NCBI GenBank assembly: GCA_947464335.1
Contig: CANHWG010000013.1
Location: 1 to 54,413 of the forward strand
DNA length: 54,413 bases
Source of the DNA: Flavobacteriaceae bacterium
Lineage (GTDB): Bacteria > Bacteroidota > Bacteroidia > Flavobacteriales > Flavobacteriaceae
Direction: 5' to 3'
A program made the position numbers and the translations under genes. This document shows positions 45,462-53,997 of the stretch, piece after piece (position 1 is the stretch's first letter; the number at the start of each line of letters is the position of its first letter). A model generated the notes under the pieces. The model was not told where the DNA came from, made no database searches, and saw only the letters and a program-made list of their open reading frames with translations.

Positions 45462-46247
45462 ATGAAGTTAGACTTATTTAAAAGACAGTGGATAGACATA
45501 GTTTTTGAAGGTAAAAACAAAGCATATGGTGCATATGAGTTGCGTAAAGAAAATCCAAAAACGACTGTTCGCTCTTTAATTATTGGAGCATTAATTTTTG
45601 GTTTGGCTATTTTTGCGCCAATCTTAATCAATATGATTCCTAGTGGTGATGACGACAACGCAACACTAGATCAAAAAATTGTTACTATTAAGATGCCTCC
45701 TAAAGAACAACCAAAAGATCTTCCACCACCTCCACCACCACCTCCAAAAGTGGATCAAGTGAAGTTTGTAAAGCCGGTTGTGGCAAAAACAGAAGAAATT
45801 ACAGAAGAGCCACCTAAGGTAGAAGAAATAAAAGACAAAAAGTTAGGTGACGAAACTATTAAAGGTGACCCAGATGCACCATTAACAGTCGAACCTGTGG
45901 GTAATGGTCCGAGTGTCGTAGAAGAAGATAATAACATCTATAACACAGCTGGTATCGAAGTAAAACCAGATTTTCCTGGTGGATTAGAGAAGTTTTACAA
46001 ATTCATTGGTAAAAATTTTCAGGTACCTGAAGAAGATGGGTTGAAAGGAAAAATATTTGTGACCTTTGTTGTTGAAAAAGATGGTTCACTTACAGATATT
46101 AAAGTACTTAGAGATATCGGATACGGTACAGGAAAAGAAGCTATCAGAGTTTTGAAATCTTGTCCAAGATGGAATCCAGGAGAGCAAAATGGAAAAAAAG
46201 TAAGGGTGTTATATTCATTGCCAATTTCTATTCAATCAGCGGAATAA
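45462..46247 (+). CDS. tonB: Energy transducer TonB
   Basis: 261 residues. A single membrane helix lies at about 41-61 (SLIIGALIFGLAIFAPILI). The periplasmic linker is proline-rich (eight consecutive Pro near 87-94) and Lys/Glu-rich, followed by a TonB C-terminal domain at about 170-261 (GKIFVTFVVEKDGSLTDIKVL, SCPRWNPGEQNGKKVRV). It transmits proton-motive energy to outer-membrane receptors. The short N-terminal WIDIVFEGKNKAYGAYELR is a typical Bacteroidota TonB motif. The next gene begins on the base after the tonB stop. Confidence 0.93.
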   Translation: MKLDLFKRQWIDIVFEGKNKAYGAYELRKENPKTTVRSLIIGALIFGLAIFAPILINMIPSGDDDNATLDQKIVTIKMPPKEQPKDLPPPPPPPPKVDQVKFVKPVVAKTEEITEEPPKVEEIKDKKLGDETIKGDPDAPLTVEPVGNGPSVVEEDNNIYNTAGIEVKPDFPGGLEKFYKFIGKNFQVPEEDGLKGKIFVTFVVEKDGSLTDIKVLRDIGYGTGKEAIRVLKSCPRWNPGEQNGKKVRVLYSLPISIQSAE

Positions 46248-46490
46248 ATGATTTCAAATATCATAGATAATTTCAAGAAGAAATCGCTTAAAGGGCGATT
46301 TCTTCTCGTTATTAGCTTACTGAATTTTATTGCCTTTTGTATATTAGGATCACTTTTGTTGTTTTGGGATAAATTAAAATTAAATTTGCCCAATAATATG
46401 CAACTAATTGTTGGCTGTAGTATACTATTATTTGGATTATTACGTTTTATTACTCAGATGAAACGATTGAATGCTTTAGATGATGAATAA
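46248..46490 (+). CDS. Small two-helix membrane protein
   Basis: 80 residues. Two hydrophobic helices (about 17-41 and 48-67) are flanked by Lys/Arg-rich segments (KKKSLKGR at the start, MKRLNALDDE at the end). There is no named family that I recognise. It begins directly after the tonB stop and its end overlaps the start of the next gene, so it is translationally coupled within the TonB operon. It could be an accessory inner-membrane subunit of the complex, but no evidence beyond position supports this. Confidence 0.82.
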   Translation: MISNIIDNFKKKSLKGRFLLVISLLNFIAFCILGSLLLFWDKLKLNLPNNMQLIVGCSILLFGLLRFITQMKRLNALDDE

Positions 46491-47394
46491 ATTAACCAAA
46501 ACACTTATTGGTTTTGTATTGCTAACACTACTTTTTGTTTTTTCTTGTCAAAAGAAACATGAAAATAGTGATACTATTCTTGAAGGCAAAGCAACCATTT
46601 ATGTTGACGAATCAATAGTGCCAATAATTGAAGATGAAACGGCTGTTTTTGAAACAGAGTACAAGGCAAAATTGAACTTAGTATCTAAATCTGAAAATGA
46701 AATCATCAATTCATTAATGAACGAAACGGCTAAAATCGCTATTTTAACAAGAACACTTTCAGATGATGAATTGAAAGCTTTTCAAACAAAAAAAATAAAA
46801 CCCAGAATTACTCCATTTGCGACAGATGCAGTGACATTCATCAAAAACAAGACGACTAATGATACTTTGTTAGTTTTGCAAGATGTAATTGATTTTTTAA
46901 AAGGGAAATCTGTACCGACCATCAAAGGGTTGGTTTTTGATAATGCTAATTCTAGCACAGTAAGATGTTTAGCTGATATTTCAGGGGTAGCAATTGCTAA
47001 TCAAAAAAACATTTTTTCATTAAAATCAAATGAAGAAGTTATAAAATATGTTGCTCAAAATAAAGAAATGATTGGTATTATTGGAATCAATTGGATTTTT
47101 CAACCGCCATTAGATTTGGAAGAAGCTGTAAATAAAGTCAATGTTTTAGCGGTAAAAGACAGAAACAAATCGGAGTATTTTTTTCCAACACAAGATAATC
47201 TAGCATTAGGGAAATATCCATTGGCACGCCATTTGCACATCGTGAATTGTCAAGGATATTCTGGACTTGGAATGGGATTTGCATCCTTTCTTGGTGGAGA
47301 AAGAGGACAACGCATAATTTTAAAATCAGGTTTAGTACCTGAACGAACGCCAAGTAGAAAAATCGTAATACGAAATACAATTAGTAAAAAATAA
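46480..47394 (+). CDS. PstS-like substrate-binding lipoprotein
   Basis: 304 residues (ATG at 46480 or 46483) with a lipobox signal (LLFVFSCQKK, Cys near residue 23). The mature part has a periplasmic binding-protein fold of the phosphate-binding PstS type: GKATIYVDESIVPIIEDE near 35, ENEIINSLMNETAKIAILTR, and ALGKYPLARHLHIVNCQGYSGLG near 240. Placement in a TonB operon, not beside a Pst transporter, argues against simple phosphate uptake. The start overlaps the stop region of the preceding small gene. The ligand is unknown; a sensing or coupling role is possible. Confidence 0.86.
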   Translation: MMNKLTKTLIGFVLLTLLFVFSCQKKHENSDTILEGKATIYVDESIVPIIEDETAVFETEYKAKLNLVSKSENEIINSLMNETAKIAILTRTLSDDELKAFQTKKIKPRITPFATDAVTFIKNKTTNDTLLVLQDVIDFLKGKSVPTIKGLVFDNANSSTVRCLADISGVAIANQKNIFSLKSNEEVIKYVAQNKEMIGIIGINWIFQPPLDLEEAVNKVNVLAVKDRNKSEYFFPTQDNLALGKYPLARHLHIVNCQGYSGLGMGFASFLGGERGQRIILKSGLVPERTPSRKIVIRNTISKK

Positions 47395-47411
47395 AAATTA
47401 ATTTGAAGAAG

Positions 47412-49079
47412 ATGAATAAGTTTAAAATTTTCAGCATGGCTTTAATCGCAACAACTGTTGCCAAAGCACAAGATTTAGAACCTGCAAAGAAAGCCATTGA
47501 TGCCGAACAATTTGAGAAAGCCAAATCGATGTTAAAATCAATTATACTGGCAAAACCATCCAATGGGAAAGCTACTTTTCTATTAGGAACTATTTATTTG
47601 AAACAAAATATTTCTGATTCAGCTTCTATTTATTTTCAAAAAGGATTAGTAGCATCAGAAGCAGCTCGATTCAATACTATAGGTTTAGCACAATTAGATT
47701 TGGACGCCAACAATAAAGCAGCCGCTCAAGCTAAATTTGATATGGTTATCAAGGAATTGAAAAAGAAAGATGTTGAAGAATATGTTTATATAGCACGAGC
47801 ATACATGAATGCTGACAAGCCCGATTATAAAAGTGCCATTGCTATATTAACAAAAGCTGCAGCGACAAGTCCTAATGATGCTCAAGTTCAATTAGCTTTA
47901 GGGGATGCCTATTATGGCGATAAAAATCAAAATGATTCTTATGTGGCCTATCGAAATGCATATCAATATGATAGCTCTTTGATTAGAGCTAAAATGCAAT
48001 TAGGGGTTTTATTAAAAGGAGCAAAAGCATATACAGAAGCGGTAAAGGCCTACAATGAAGTAATTAGTATTAACCCAAATTACGGACCTGTTTATCGCGA
48101 ATTAGCCGAAACCTATTATTTATGGGCTAATAATATTCCGAAAACCTACAATGAAAATATTCAAAAAGCTTTAAGTTTTTACGAACAATATTTAACTTTA
48201 ACCGATTATTCAATCACTTCCCGTATGCGTCATGCTGATTTTTTAATATTGGCTAAAGATTACAAAGCATTAGAATTAGAAGCCAATAAAATGAAAGAAT
48301 TAGATGGTGTCAATCCAAGAATACTTCGTTATTTAGGATATTCTGCTTATGAAAATGGCAATGTTGATGCAGCATTAGAGGCGTTACAAAAGTTTACCTC
48401 TAATCCTTCAAACAAAATAATTCCAAGAGATTATTTATATTTAGGTCAAGCCAAAATTAAAAAAGGTACTAGTGCCGATGGTAAATCAGTAGGCCCAACA
48501 CAATTAGCTTCAGGAATTGCAGACCTAAAAAAAGCAATGGAAATGGAGCCATTAGCAGCTAATGAATTTAATGAAATAGGGAAGAAACTATACGACCAAA
48601 AAGCATTTGCTGCTGCAGCGGCAGTTTTTGAAGTTGCGGTTACGAATCCAACCTCTAAAAATTATTTAATTGATAATTTCTATTTAGGAAATTCATTGTA
48701 TTATGATAATACTAGAAAAGATGTTGTTAAACCCGATCCAATTGCATTAGCAAAAGCAGATGTTGCTTTTGGAAATGTGATTACTGCTTCGCCAACAACT
48801 CAGGATGCTTACATTTTTAGAGCAAGAACAAATAAACTGATTGAGAACGATGAAATGATGGCCAAATATTATGAAGATTATTTACGAGTAGTAACCGAAA
48901 AAGGAGCAGATGAAGTAACTAAAAATAAAAATAAATTTATTGAAGCTTATAACAATATAGCGGCAGTTTTTGCTAATTCTGACAAAACAAAAGCTGTTGA
49001 GTATTTCAATAAGACATTAGCTTTAGACCCTGCAAATGAATATGCCTTGAGTTCTATTAAATTATTGACAAAAAAATAA
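47412..49079 (+). CDS. TPR-repeat periplasmic protein
   Basis: 555 residues from ATG 47412, with signal peptide MNKFKIFSMALIATTVAKAQ. A TTG at 47403 is in frame but adds only three residues. The rest is a superhelix of tetratricopeptide repeats of about 34 residues (ATFLLGTIYLKQNISDSASIYFQ, AQVQLALGDAYYG, GPVYRELAETYYLW and others). TPR proteins serve as protein-binding scaffolds. It is the last gene of the TonB operon and is closed by the terminator at 49101. A function as a partner of ExbB/ExbD/TonB is plausible from position only. Confidence 0.9.
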   Translation: MNKFKIFSMALIATTVAKAQDLEPAKKAIDAEQFEKAKSMLKSIILAKPSNGKATFLLGTIYLKQNISDSASIYFQKGLVASEAARFNTIGLAQLDLDANNKAAAQAKFDMVIKELKKKDVEEYVYIARAYMNADKPDYKSAIAILTKAAATSPNDAQVQLALGDAYYGDKNQNDSYVAYRNAYQYDSSLIRAKMQLGVLLKGAKAYTEAVKAYNEVISINPNYGPVYRELAETYYLWANNIPKTYNENIQKALSFYEQYLTLTDYSITSRMRHADFLILAKDYKALELEANKMKELDGVNPRILRYLGYSAYENGNVDAALEALQKFTSNPSNKIIPRDYLYLGQAKIKKGTSADGKSVGPTQLASGIADLKKAMEMEPLAANEFNEIGKKLYDQKAFAAAAAVFEVAVTNPTSKNYLIDNFYLGNSLYYDNTRKDVVKPDPIALAKADVAFGNVITASPTTQDAYIFRARTNKLIENDEMMAKYYEDYLRVVTEKGADEVTKNKNKFIEAYNNIAAVFANSDKTKAVEYFNKTLALDPANEYALSSIKLLTKK

Positions 49080-49100
49080 TTTATTAAAAGACATAAAAAG

Positions 49101-49130
49101 AACCGTTCCAAAATCTTGGAGCGGTTTTTT
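49101..49130 (+). terminator. Terminator of the TonB operon
   Basis: AACCGTTCCA (49101-49110) pairs with TGGAGCGGTT (49117-49126, one G-T pair) and is followed by a T run. Confidence 0.88.
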
Positions 49131-49143
49131 ATTTAAAAGGACT

Positions 49144-49151
49144 TATCTTTG
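49144..49151 (+). promoter_or_regulatory. queE -7 element
   Basis: TATCTTTG, exact TAnnTTTG, lies 18 bases before ATG 49170. It rules out the in-frame TTG at 49149, which falls inside the element itself. Confidence 0.7.
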
Positions 49152-49169
49152 CCGCCTAGAATAAATACA

Positions 49170-49802
49170 ATGTTAACAAAAGAAACACAATTAGCTGTAG
49201 ATAAAGGCGAAATGCTTCCCTTGATGGAAGAATTCTATACTATTCAGGGTGAAGGATTTCATACAGGAACTGCCGCTTATTTTATAAGAATTGGTGGTTG
49301 TGATGTAGGTTGTCATTGGTGTGATGTTAAAGAAAGTTGGAATGCCGAATTGCATCCTCCAACTACCACCGAAGCAATAGTTTCTAATGCTGCCAAATAT
49401 GCTGATACGGTTGTAGTAACGGGTGGCGAACCTTTAACGTGGGACATGACTTTACTTACTCAAAAATTAAATGAGAAAAACTTAAAAGTACATATCGAAA
49501 CCTCGGGTGCATATCCTGTTACCGGAACTTGGGATTGGTTTTGCCTTTCGCCAAAGAAAAATAAATTACCAGTTGCTGATGCTTATTCCATCGCCAATGA
49601 ATTAAAAGTAATTGTATATAACAAACACGATTTTATTTTTGCCGAAGAACAAGCAAATTTGGTGAATCCAAATGCTATTCTTTTTCTGCAACCCGAATGG
49701 AGTAAAAAAGAAGAAATGACGCCACTCATTGTAGATTATGTCATGAAAAATACAAAGTGGCGCGTATCATTGCAAACGCATAAGTATTTAAATATCCCAT
49801 AA
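49170..49802 (+). CDS. queE: 7-carboxy-7-deazaguanine synthase
   Basis: 210 residues from ATG 49170. The radical-SAM cluster reads GGCDVGCHWCD near 43-53, a Cys-x3-Cys-x2-Cys arrangement as in QueE. EEFYTIQGEGFHTG is near 17-30 and VVTGGEPL near 83-90. It makes the 7-deazaguanine core of queuosine; QueA of the same pathway is at 29032. Its promoter lies immediately upstream and it appears to be a single-gene unit. The next gene is convergent. Confidence 0.94.
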   Translation: MLTKETQLAVDKGEMLPLMEEFYTIQGEGFHTGTAAYFIRIGGCDVGCHWCDVKESWNAELHPPTTTEAIVSNAAKYADTVVVTGGEPLTWDMTLLTQKLNEKNLKVHIETSGAYPVTGTWDWFCLSPKKNKLPVADAYSIANELKVIVYNKHDFIFAEEQANLVNPNAILFLQPEWSKKEEMTPLIVDYVMKNTKWRVSLQTHKYLNIP

Positions 49803-49836
49803 AAATTATATTTTAATACGGTCTGAGGATTATGAT

Positions 49837-50538
49837 TTATAAAGTCAATCTTGCTAAATAATCATAGTGTTTGCCTTCACAAACCAATTCACATTGCAAA
49901 CCATTTGCATGAGCCGCATTTTGCAAAGTATTATAATCGAGATACAACCATGAAAAAGGTGTTTCAGTTGCTCCTTTATACGAAATGGTAAATGCCAATT
50001 CGCCATAATAACCTTCAGCCGGAACGTTGTAACTACCGTCTTCATTTTCATCAAACATATAAATGATGTCAGAACTGTCTATTAATATTTGACCATTCAG
50101 ATTCAGAAGCGATTTCAATTTTTGAAGATGTTTCGAAGTTTCTTTTAATGTTCCAAAAATACCAGTGCCATTCATTAATAAGATAATAGTATCAAAAGTA
50201 TCGTTTTCTAAATCTAAAATATTTTGTATGCTAGTATTTTTCAAGCCGCGTAGTTCGCAAGCTTTAATGGCATTTTCAGAAATATCAATAGCAGTTACCT
50301 CAAATCCTTTTTCTTGAAGATACAAAGCGTGACTTCCGGCACCACAACCAACATCGAGTACTTTTCCTTTGCAAAGTTGTAATGCTTTCTTTTCGATTTT
50401 TGGCATTTCGTTATAACTTCTGAAAAGATAGTTTACACTCATTTCATCTGCTTCCGAGATATTGGTTTCGGTTACAATATCTTCAGGCGAATTGTTAGTT
50501 TGAAAATCAAGGATGGCTTTGCCAAAAAGGTCTTTCAT
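49837..50538 (-). CDS. Class I SAM-dependent methyltransferase
   Basis: 233 residues. Motif I VLDVGCGAGSHALYLQEKG is near residues 61-79, the acidic VTAIDIS near 81-87, and the DTIILLMNGTGIFG segment (motif IV position) near 117. The N-terminal 55 residues and the C-terminal part (PFSWLYLDYNTLQNAAHANG) are not a named domain. The substrate is unknown. The gene is convergent with queE and its upstream side holds a short repeat. Confidence 0.85.
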   Translation of the reverse strand: MKDLFGKAILDFQTNNSPEDIVTETNISEADEMSVNYLFRSYNEMPKIEKKALQLCKGKVLDVGCGAGSHALYLQEKGFEVTAIDISENAIKACELRGLKNTSIQNILDLENDTFDTIILLMNGTGIFGTLKETSKHLQKLKSLLNLNGQILIDSSDIIYMFDENEDGSYNVPAEGYYGELAFTISYKGATETPFSWLYLDYNTLQNAAHANGLQCELVCEGKHYDYLARLTL

Positions 50539-50540
50539 AT

Positions 50541-50572
50541 TGTCATTGCGAGGTACGAAGCAATCTCCTCAG
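50541..50572. repeat. TGTCATTGCGAGG repeat
   Basis: TGTCATTGCGAGGTACGAAG shares 19 of 20 bases with 54021-54040, inside palindromic element copy 5. Here it stands alone, just upstream of the methyltransferase start. Confidence 0.8.
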
Positions 50573-50601
50573 TTTTTAAGTTAATTTAATCAGAAGTTGT
50601 T

Positions 50602-50609
50602 TAATTTTG
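50602..50609 (+). promoter_or_regulatory. ykgJ-like gene -7 element with near-leaderless spacing
   Basis: TAATTTTG, exact TAnnTTTG, is followed by CACC and the ATG at 50614. As for rsgA, only four bases separate the element from the start codon. Confidence 0.65.
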
Positions 50610-50613
50610 CACC

Positions 50614-51114
50614 ATGAGTTTGAAACCTTCCTTAAACGAAATACAAAAACTAGCCAAAGATAAGCATATCGAAAACAAAAAGTATTTCGATAAGCTGAAA
50701 AAGAAAACGCCTAAGAATTTAGATTATGTGATGCAGGAATTGCATGATGCTGAATTCAAAAAAACCGATTGCTTAAACTGCGCTAATTGCTGTAAAACGA
50801 CTGGACCGCTATTTACTTCCGCCGATATTGAACGCATTTCAAAACATCTAAAACAAAAACCACAGCAATTCATCGACCAATATCTTCGTATTGATGAAGA
50901 TAAGGATTATGTATTACAAAGCGTTCCGTGTACGTTTTTAGACAATCAAAATTACTGTATGATTTATGATGTGCGACCAAAAGCGTGTCGCGAATTTCCG
51001 CATACCGACCGAAAAAAATTCAATCAAATTACCGATTTGACTTTAAAAAATGTCGCCATTTGTCCAGCAGCATTCAATATTGTAGAAGCAATGAAGAAAA
51101 AATTACCTTTATAA
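50614..51114 (+). CDS. YkgJ-family cysteine-cluster protein
   Basis: 166 residues. Cysteines are in the YkgJ pattern: DCLNCANCCK near 52-61 (Cys-x2-Cys-x2-Cys-Cys), and CTFLDNQNYCMIYDVRPKACREFPH further on, which includes the conserved YxxRPxxCRxFP. Such clusters bind zinc or an iron-sulfur centre; the role of the family is not settled. A PH-domain gene follows after 1 base, so they are co-transcribed. The start is supported by the promoter. Confidence 0.9.
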   Translation: MSLKPSLNEIQKLAKDKHIENKKYFDKLKKKTPKNLDYVMQELHDAEFKKTDCLNCANCCKTTGPLFTSADIERISKHLKQKPQQFIDQYLRIDEDKDYVLQSVPCTFLDNQNYCMIYDVRPKACREFPHTDRKKFNQITDLTLKNVAICPAAFNIVEAMKKKLPL

Positions 51115-51115
51115 C

Positions 51116-51517
51116 ATGCAAACATATAAATCAAAAATAGATTGGTGGCTGGGATTAGTTTTAGTTTATCCTATTTTCAGAAGTATTCAAAGTATTATTG
51201 AGGGTGAATGGTATGGCTATCTGGGACTATTATTGACGTTATTACTTATAGTTTTTATTTCAAAATCTACCAGATATATCATTACAGAAAACCGGCTGAT
51301 TGTTAAATGTATGTTTATCGTAAACGATAAAATCGAAATTTCAAAAATCAGAAAAATAGAAAAAACAAATAGCATTTTGAGCGCGCCTGCGTTATCATTA
51401 GATCGAATTGCTGTCTTTTACAATAAATACGACGAAGTGTATATTTCACCAAAAGATAAGCAAGCTTTTGTGGATGAATTATTGAAAATCAATCCGGAGA
51501 TTGAAGTCAAGATTTAA
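51116..51517 (+). CDS. PH-domain membrane protein
   Basis: 133 residues with two hydrophobic helices at about 10-24 and 34-52, followed by a bacterial PH-like beta domain (TRYIITENRLIVKCMFIVNDKIEISKIRKIEKT ending LKINPEIEVKI). The function is unknown. It starts one base after the YkgJ-like gene. Its stop codon overlaps that of the convergent NamZ-like gene by two bases (51515-51516). Confidence 0.82.
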   Translation: MQTYKSKIDWWLGLVLVYPIFRSIQSIIEGEWYGYLGLLLTLLLIVFISKSTRYIITENRLIVKCMFIVNDKIEISKIRKIEKTNSILSAPALSLDRIAVFYNKYDEVYISPKDKQAFVDELLKINPEIEVKI

Positions 51518-52728
51518 TAAATCAAATACTTTTTACGCATTTCCTTAAATTCATTTATTCCTTTCTCCCAAGATTTTCTGATTTCTGCTTCAGATGTTCC
51601 AGTTTCTATTTGTTCTTGCAGTTTTTTGGTTCCTGCCAATTTGGTAAAGAAACTATTGAAGAATTTTGACTTATCAGCGGTGGTTTGATACGCTTTGATA
51701 AGCCACTTCAACTCTAATTGTTTTACTTTAGTTATTGTAGATAAATCTTCACCATGGCAAACAAGTCCTTTATGCATTGGTTCTTTGGCTCCAAAATTCG
51801 GAATCGGAGTAAAACTAAAATTACTCTTTGGTAAAAAAGGAGAACCATATATCTGAAACTGCTTTTCAGTGCCTCGTCCCACACTAACATTGGTTCCCTC
51901 AAACAAACACAAACTCGCATACAAATTAATGGCTTGATCATTAGGTAAATTCGGCGATGGTTTTACAGGCAATGAGTAAGCCATTTCTCTTTTGTAATTT
52001 AAACATGGAATTACGGTAAGATTACATTGAACACTATTTTTCAACCATTTTTCACCATTAATCATTTGGGCATATTCGCCAATGGTCATACCATGCAATA
52101 ACGTAATCGGATGCATCCCCACAAAACTGGTGAATTCTTTTTCGAGTATCGGTCCGTCAACAATACCGCCATTCGGATTGGGACTGTCCAAAACAATAAG
52201 CTGAATTTTATTTTCAGCACAAGCTTCCATAACATAATGCAATGAAGAAATATAAGTATAAAATCGGGCACCAACATCCTGCAAATCAAATACTAAAACA
52301 TCAAGTCCAGCTAACTGTTCAGGTTTAGGTTTTTTATTATCACCATAAAGTGAAATAATCGGCAAACCTGTTTTGGTGTCTTTACCATCAACAACGTGTT
52401 CACCAGCATCTGCTGTACCTCGAAAACCGTGTTCGGGAGCAAATATTTTTTGGAGGTTTATTTTTTGTTCTAAAAGAAAATCAACTACATGAGTTTTATT
52501 GTAAAGGATTCCAGTCTGATTGGTCACAATTCCAACTTTTTTGTCTTTTAATAGTGGAAGATATACAGAAGAATTATCAGCACCGGTTTGTATTTCTATG
52601 GTTGTATTCTCTGTAATAATTTCTTTTTTCTTTCTTCCTTCTTCTTTGCTCTTAACTAAACTGCCGCACGAAAGCATTAGCAAAACCGAGAATAAAACTG
52701 TATTTTTGAACACCAAATTTGAAATCAT
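51514..52728 (-). CDS. NamZ/DUF1343 exo-beta-N-acetylmuramidase, lipoprotein
   Basis: 404 residues from ATG 52728 with a lipobox signal (LLMLSC, near residue 21). The mature part shows the DUF1343/NamZ features: KKVGIVTNQTGILYN, FAPEHGFRGTADAGE near 120, ETNxxVGRGT-like FEGTNVSVGRGTEKQF, and PNPNGGIVDGP. NamZ enzymes release terminal MurNAc from peptidoglycan fragments. The upstream in-frame extension to 52869 would overlap the FtsX-like gene and lacks a signal peptide at its start, so I reject it. Start codons of the two divergent genes are only 4 bases apart. Confidence 0.9.
   Translation of the reverse strand: MISNLVFKNTVLFSVLLMLSCGSLVKSKEEGRKKKEIITENTTIEIQTGADNSSVYLPLLKDKKVGIVTNQTGILYNKTHVVDFLLEQKINLQKIFAPEHGFRGTADAGEHVVDGKDTKTGLPIISLYGDNKKPKPEQLAGLDVLVFDLQDVGARFYTYISSLHYVMEACAENKIQLIVLDSPNPNGGIVDGPILEKEFTSFVGMHPITLLHGMTIGEYAQMINGEKWLKNSVQCNLTVIPCLNYKREMAYSLPVKPSPNLPNDQAINLYASLCLFEGTNVSVGRGTEKQFQIYGSPFLPKSNFSFTPIPNFGAKEPMHKGLVCHGEDLSTITKVKQLELKWLIKAYQTTADKSKFFNSFFTKLAGTKKLQEQIETGTSEAEIRKSWEKGINEFKEMRKKYLIY
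52701..52708 (+). promoter_or_regulatory. -7 element for the FtsX-like gene, inside the NamZ-like gene
   Basis: TATTTTTG, exact TAnnTTTG, lies 25 bases before TTG 52733 and within the first codons of the divergent NamZ-like gene. No good -33 TTG is visible. Confidence 0.5.
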
Positions 52729-52732
52729 ACCA

Positions 52733-53965
52733 TTGAAATTAGAATATTTTATAGCAAAACGACTCATTACTGCTAAAGACCATAAAAGTAGTATTTCCGC
52801 GCCAATAATAAAAATTGCCATCACCGCCATTGCACTTGGAATGATTATGATGATTGTTTCTATTGCCACCGGAATCGGGTTACAGCAAAAAATCCGCCAA
52901 AAAGTCTCTGCGTTTAACGGACATATAATTATCTCTGGCTATAATGATAACAATTCGGATGTCAGCACTAAGCCGATTTCCATTCGTCAAAATTTCTATC
53001 CCAGCTTTAAAAACGTTGACGGTATAACTCACGTTCAAGCAGTTGCCAGTAAAGCTGGAATCATCAGAACCGAATCAGCTTTCGAAGGTATAATCTTTAA
53101 AGGAGTTGGAAAAGACTATCAAACTAATAATTTGACAGAATATTTAGTTAAAGGAAGACTGCCTAACTTTAAAACCAAGCTTAACGAAGAAACGTTGATT
53201 TCACAATATTTATGCAATCGATTAGGATTAAAGCTTGGCGATAAGTTCGTAACCTATTTCATGAAAGAAAACAGCGAAGGATATAACCTTCGTAATTTTA
53301 AAATAGTCGGAATCTATAATTCGGGCTTTCAAGAGTTCGATGCCAATTATGTTATTGGCGATATTCGTCACGTGCAACGCATCAACAAATGGCATTCGGA
53401 TGAAATCGGTTCTTTCGAAGTTTTTGTAAACGATTTTACTCAAATAGAAAGTAAAGGACAACAGGTTTATCAAGAAACATCATCTACTCTCGACTCTCAA
53501 ACCATAGTCGAGAAATACTATTATATATTCGAATGGCTCAAACTTTTCGATTTCAATATTATAGTTATTTTAATTGTTATGATTGCCGTTTCTTCTATAA
53601 ATATGGTAGTGGCTTTGCTAGTTTTAATTCTCGAAAGAACCCAAATGATTGGAATTCTAAAATCACTTGGCGCCAATAATTGGTCCATCCGAAAAGTATT
53701 TCTCTACAATGCGGCATATCTAATTGGTCGCGGATTATTGTGGGGAAATGGTATTGGAATTGCCTTACTGCTGATTCAAAAACAGTTTGAAGTCATCAAA
53801 CTTAACCCCGAAAGTTATTATGTAAACGTCGCACCCGTAGATATAAATCTGTTCTATATACTCGGCTTAAACCTCGGTACCGTTGCTATATGTTTATTGG
53901 TGTTACTGATACCATCGTACATCATTACCAAAATTACCCCATCCAAATCCATCCGTTTCGATTAG
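52733..53965 (+). CDS. FtsX/LolE-like ABC permease
   Basis: 410 residues assuming a TTG start at 52733 (reads KLEYFIAKRLITAKDHKSS). One N-terminal membrane helix lies at about 25-50 (IKIAITAIALGMIMMIVSIATG), then a MacB-like periplasmic domain at about 55-265, then three helices at about 275-300, 325-350 and 375-400. This is the topology of LolC/LolE lipoprotein-releasing permeases. No ATPase partner is adjacent. An ATG is expected at the N-terminal Met; there is none in frame between 52598 and 52733, and ATGs further up encode antisense of the NamZ-like gene. Confidence 0.87.
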   Translation: MKLEYFIAKRLITAKDHKSSISAPIIKIAITAIALGMIMMIVSIATGIGLQQKIRQKVSAFNGHIIISGYNDNNSDVSTKPISIRQNFYPSFKNVDGITHVQAVASKAGIIRTESAFEGIIFKGVGKDYQTNNLTEYLVKGRLPNFKTKLNEETLISQYLCNRLGLKLGDKFVTYFMKENSEGYNLRNFKIVGIYNSGFQEFDANYVIGDIRHVQRINKWHSDEIGSFEVFVNDFTQIESKGQQVYQETSSTLDSQTIVEKYYYIFEWLKLFDFNIIVILIVMIAVSSINMVVALLVLILERTQMIGILKSLGANNWSIRKVFLYNAAYLIGRGLLWGNGIGIALLLIQKQFEVIKLNPESYYVNVAPVDINLFYILGLNLGTVAICLLVLLIPSYIITKITPSKSIRFD

Positions 53966-53997
53966 TCGAAGCACAGCAATTAATTTCTCAGGACGCG

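Noticed and set aside
52520..52732. Upstream extension of the FtsX-like permease to an ATG
   Set aside because: The extension is antisense to the NamZ-like lipoprotein gene, and permeases of this type begin about where KLEYFIAKRL starts.
52729..52869. Upstream extension of the NamZ-like gene
   Set aside because: It overlaps the permease coding region and would place the lipoprotein signal internally.
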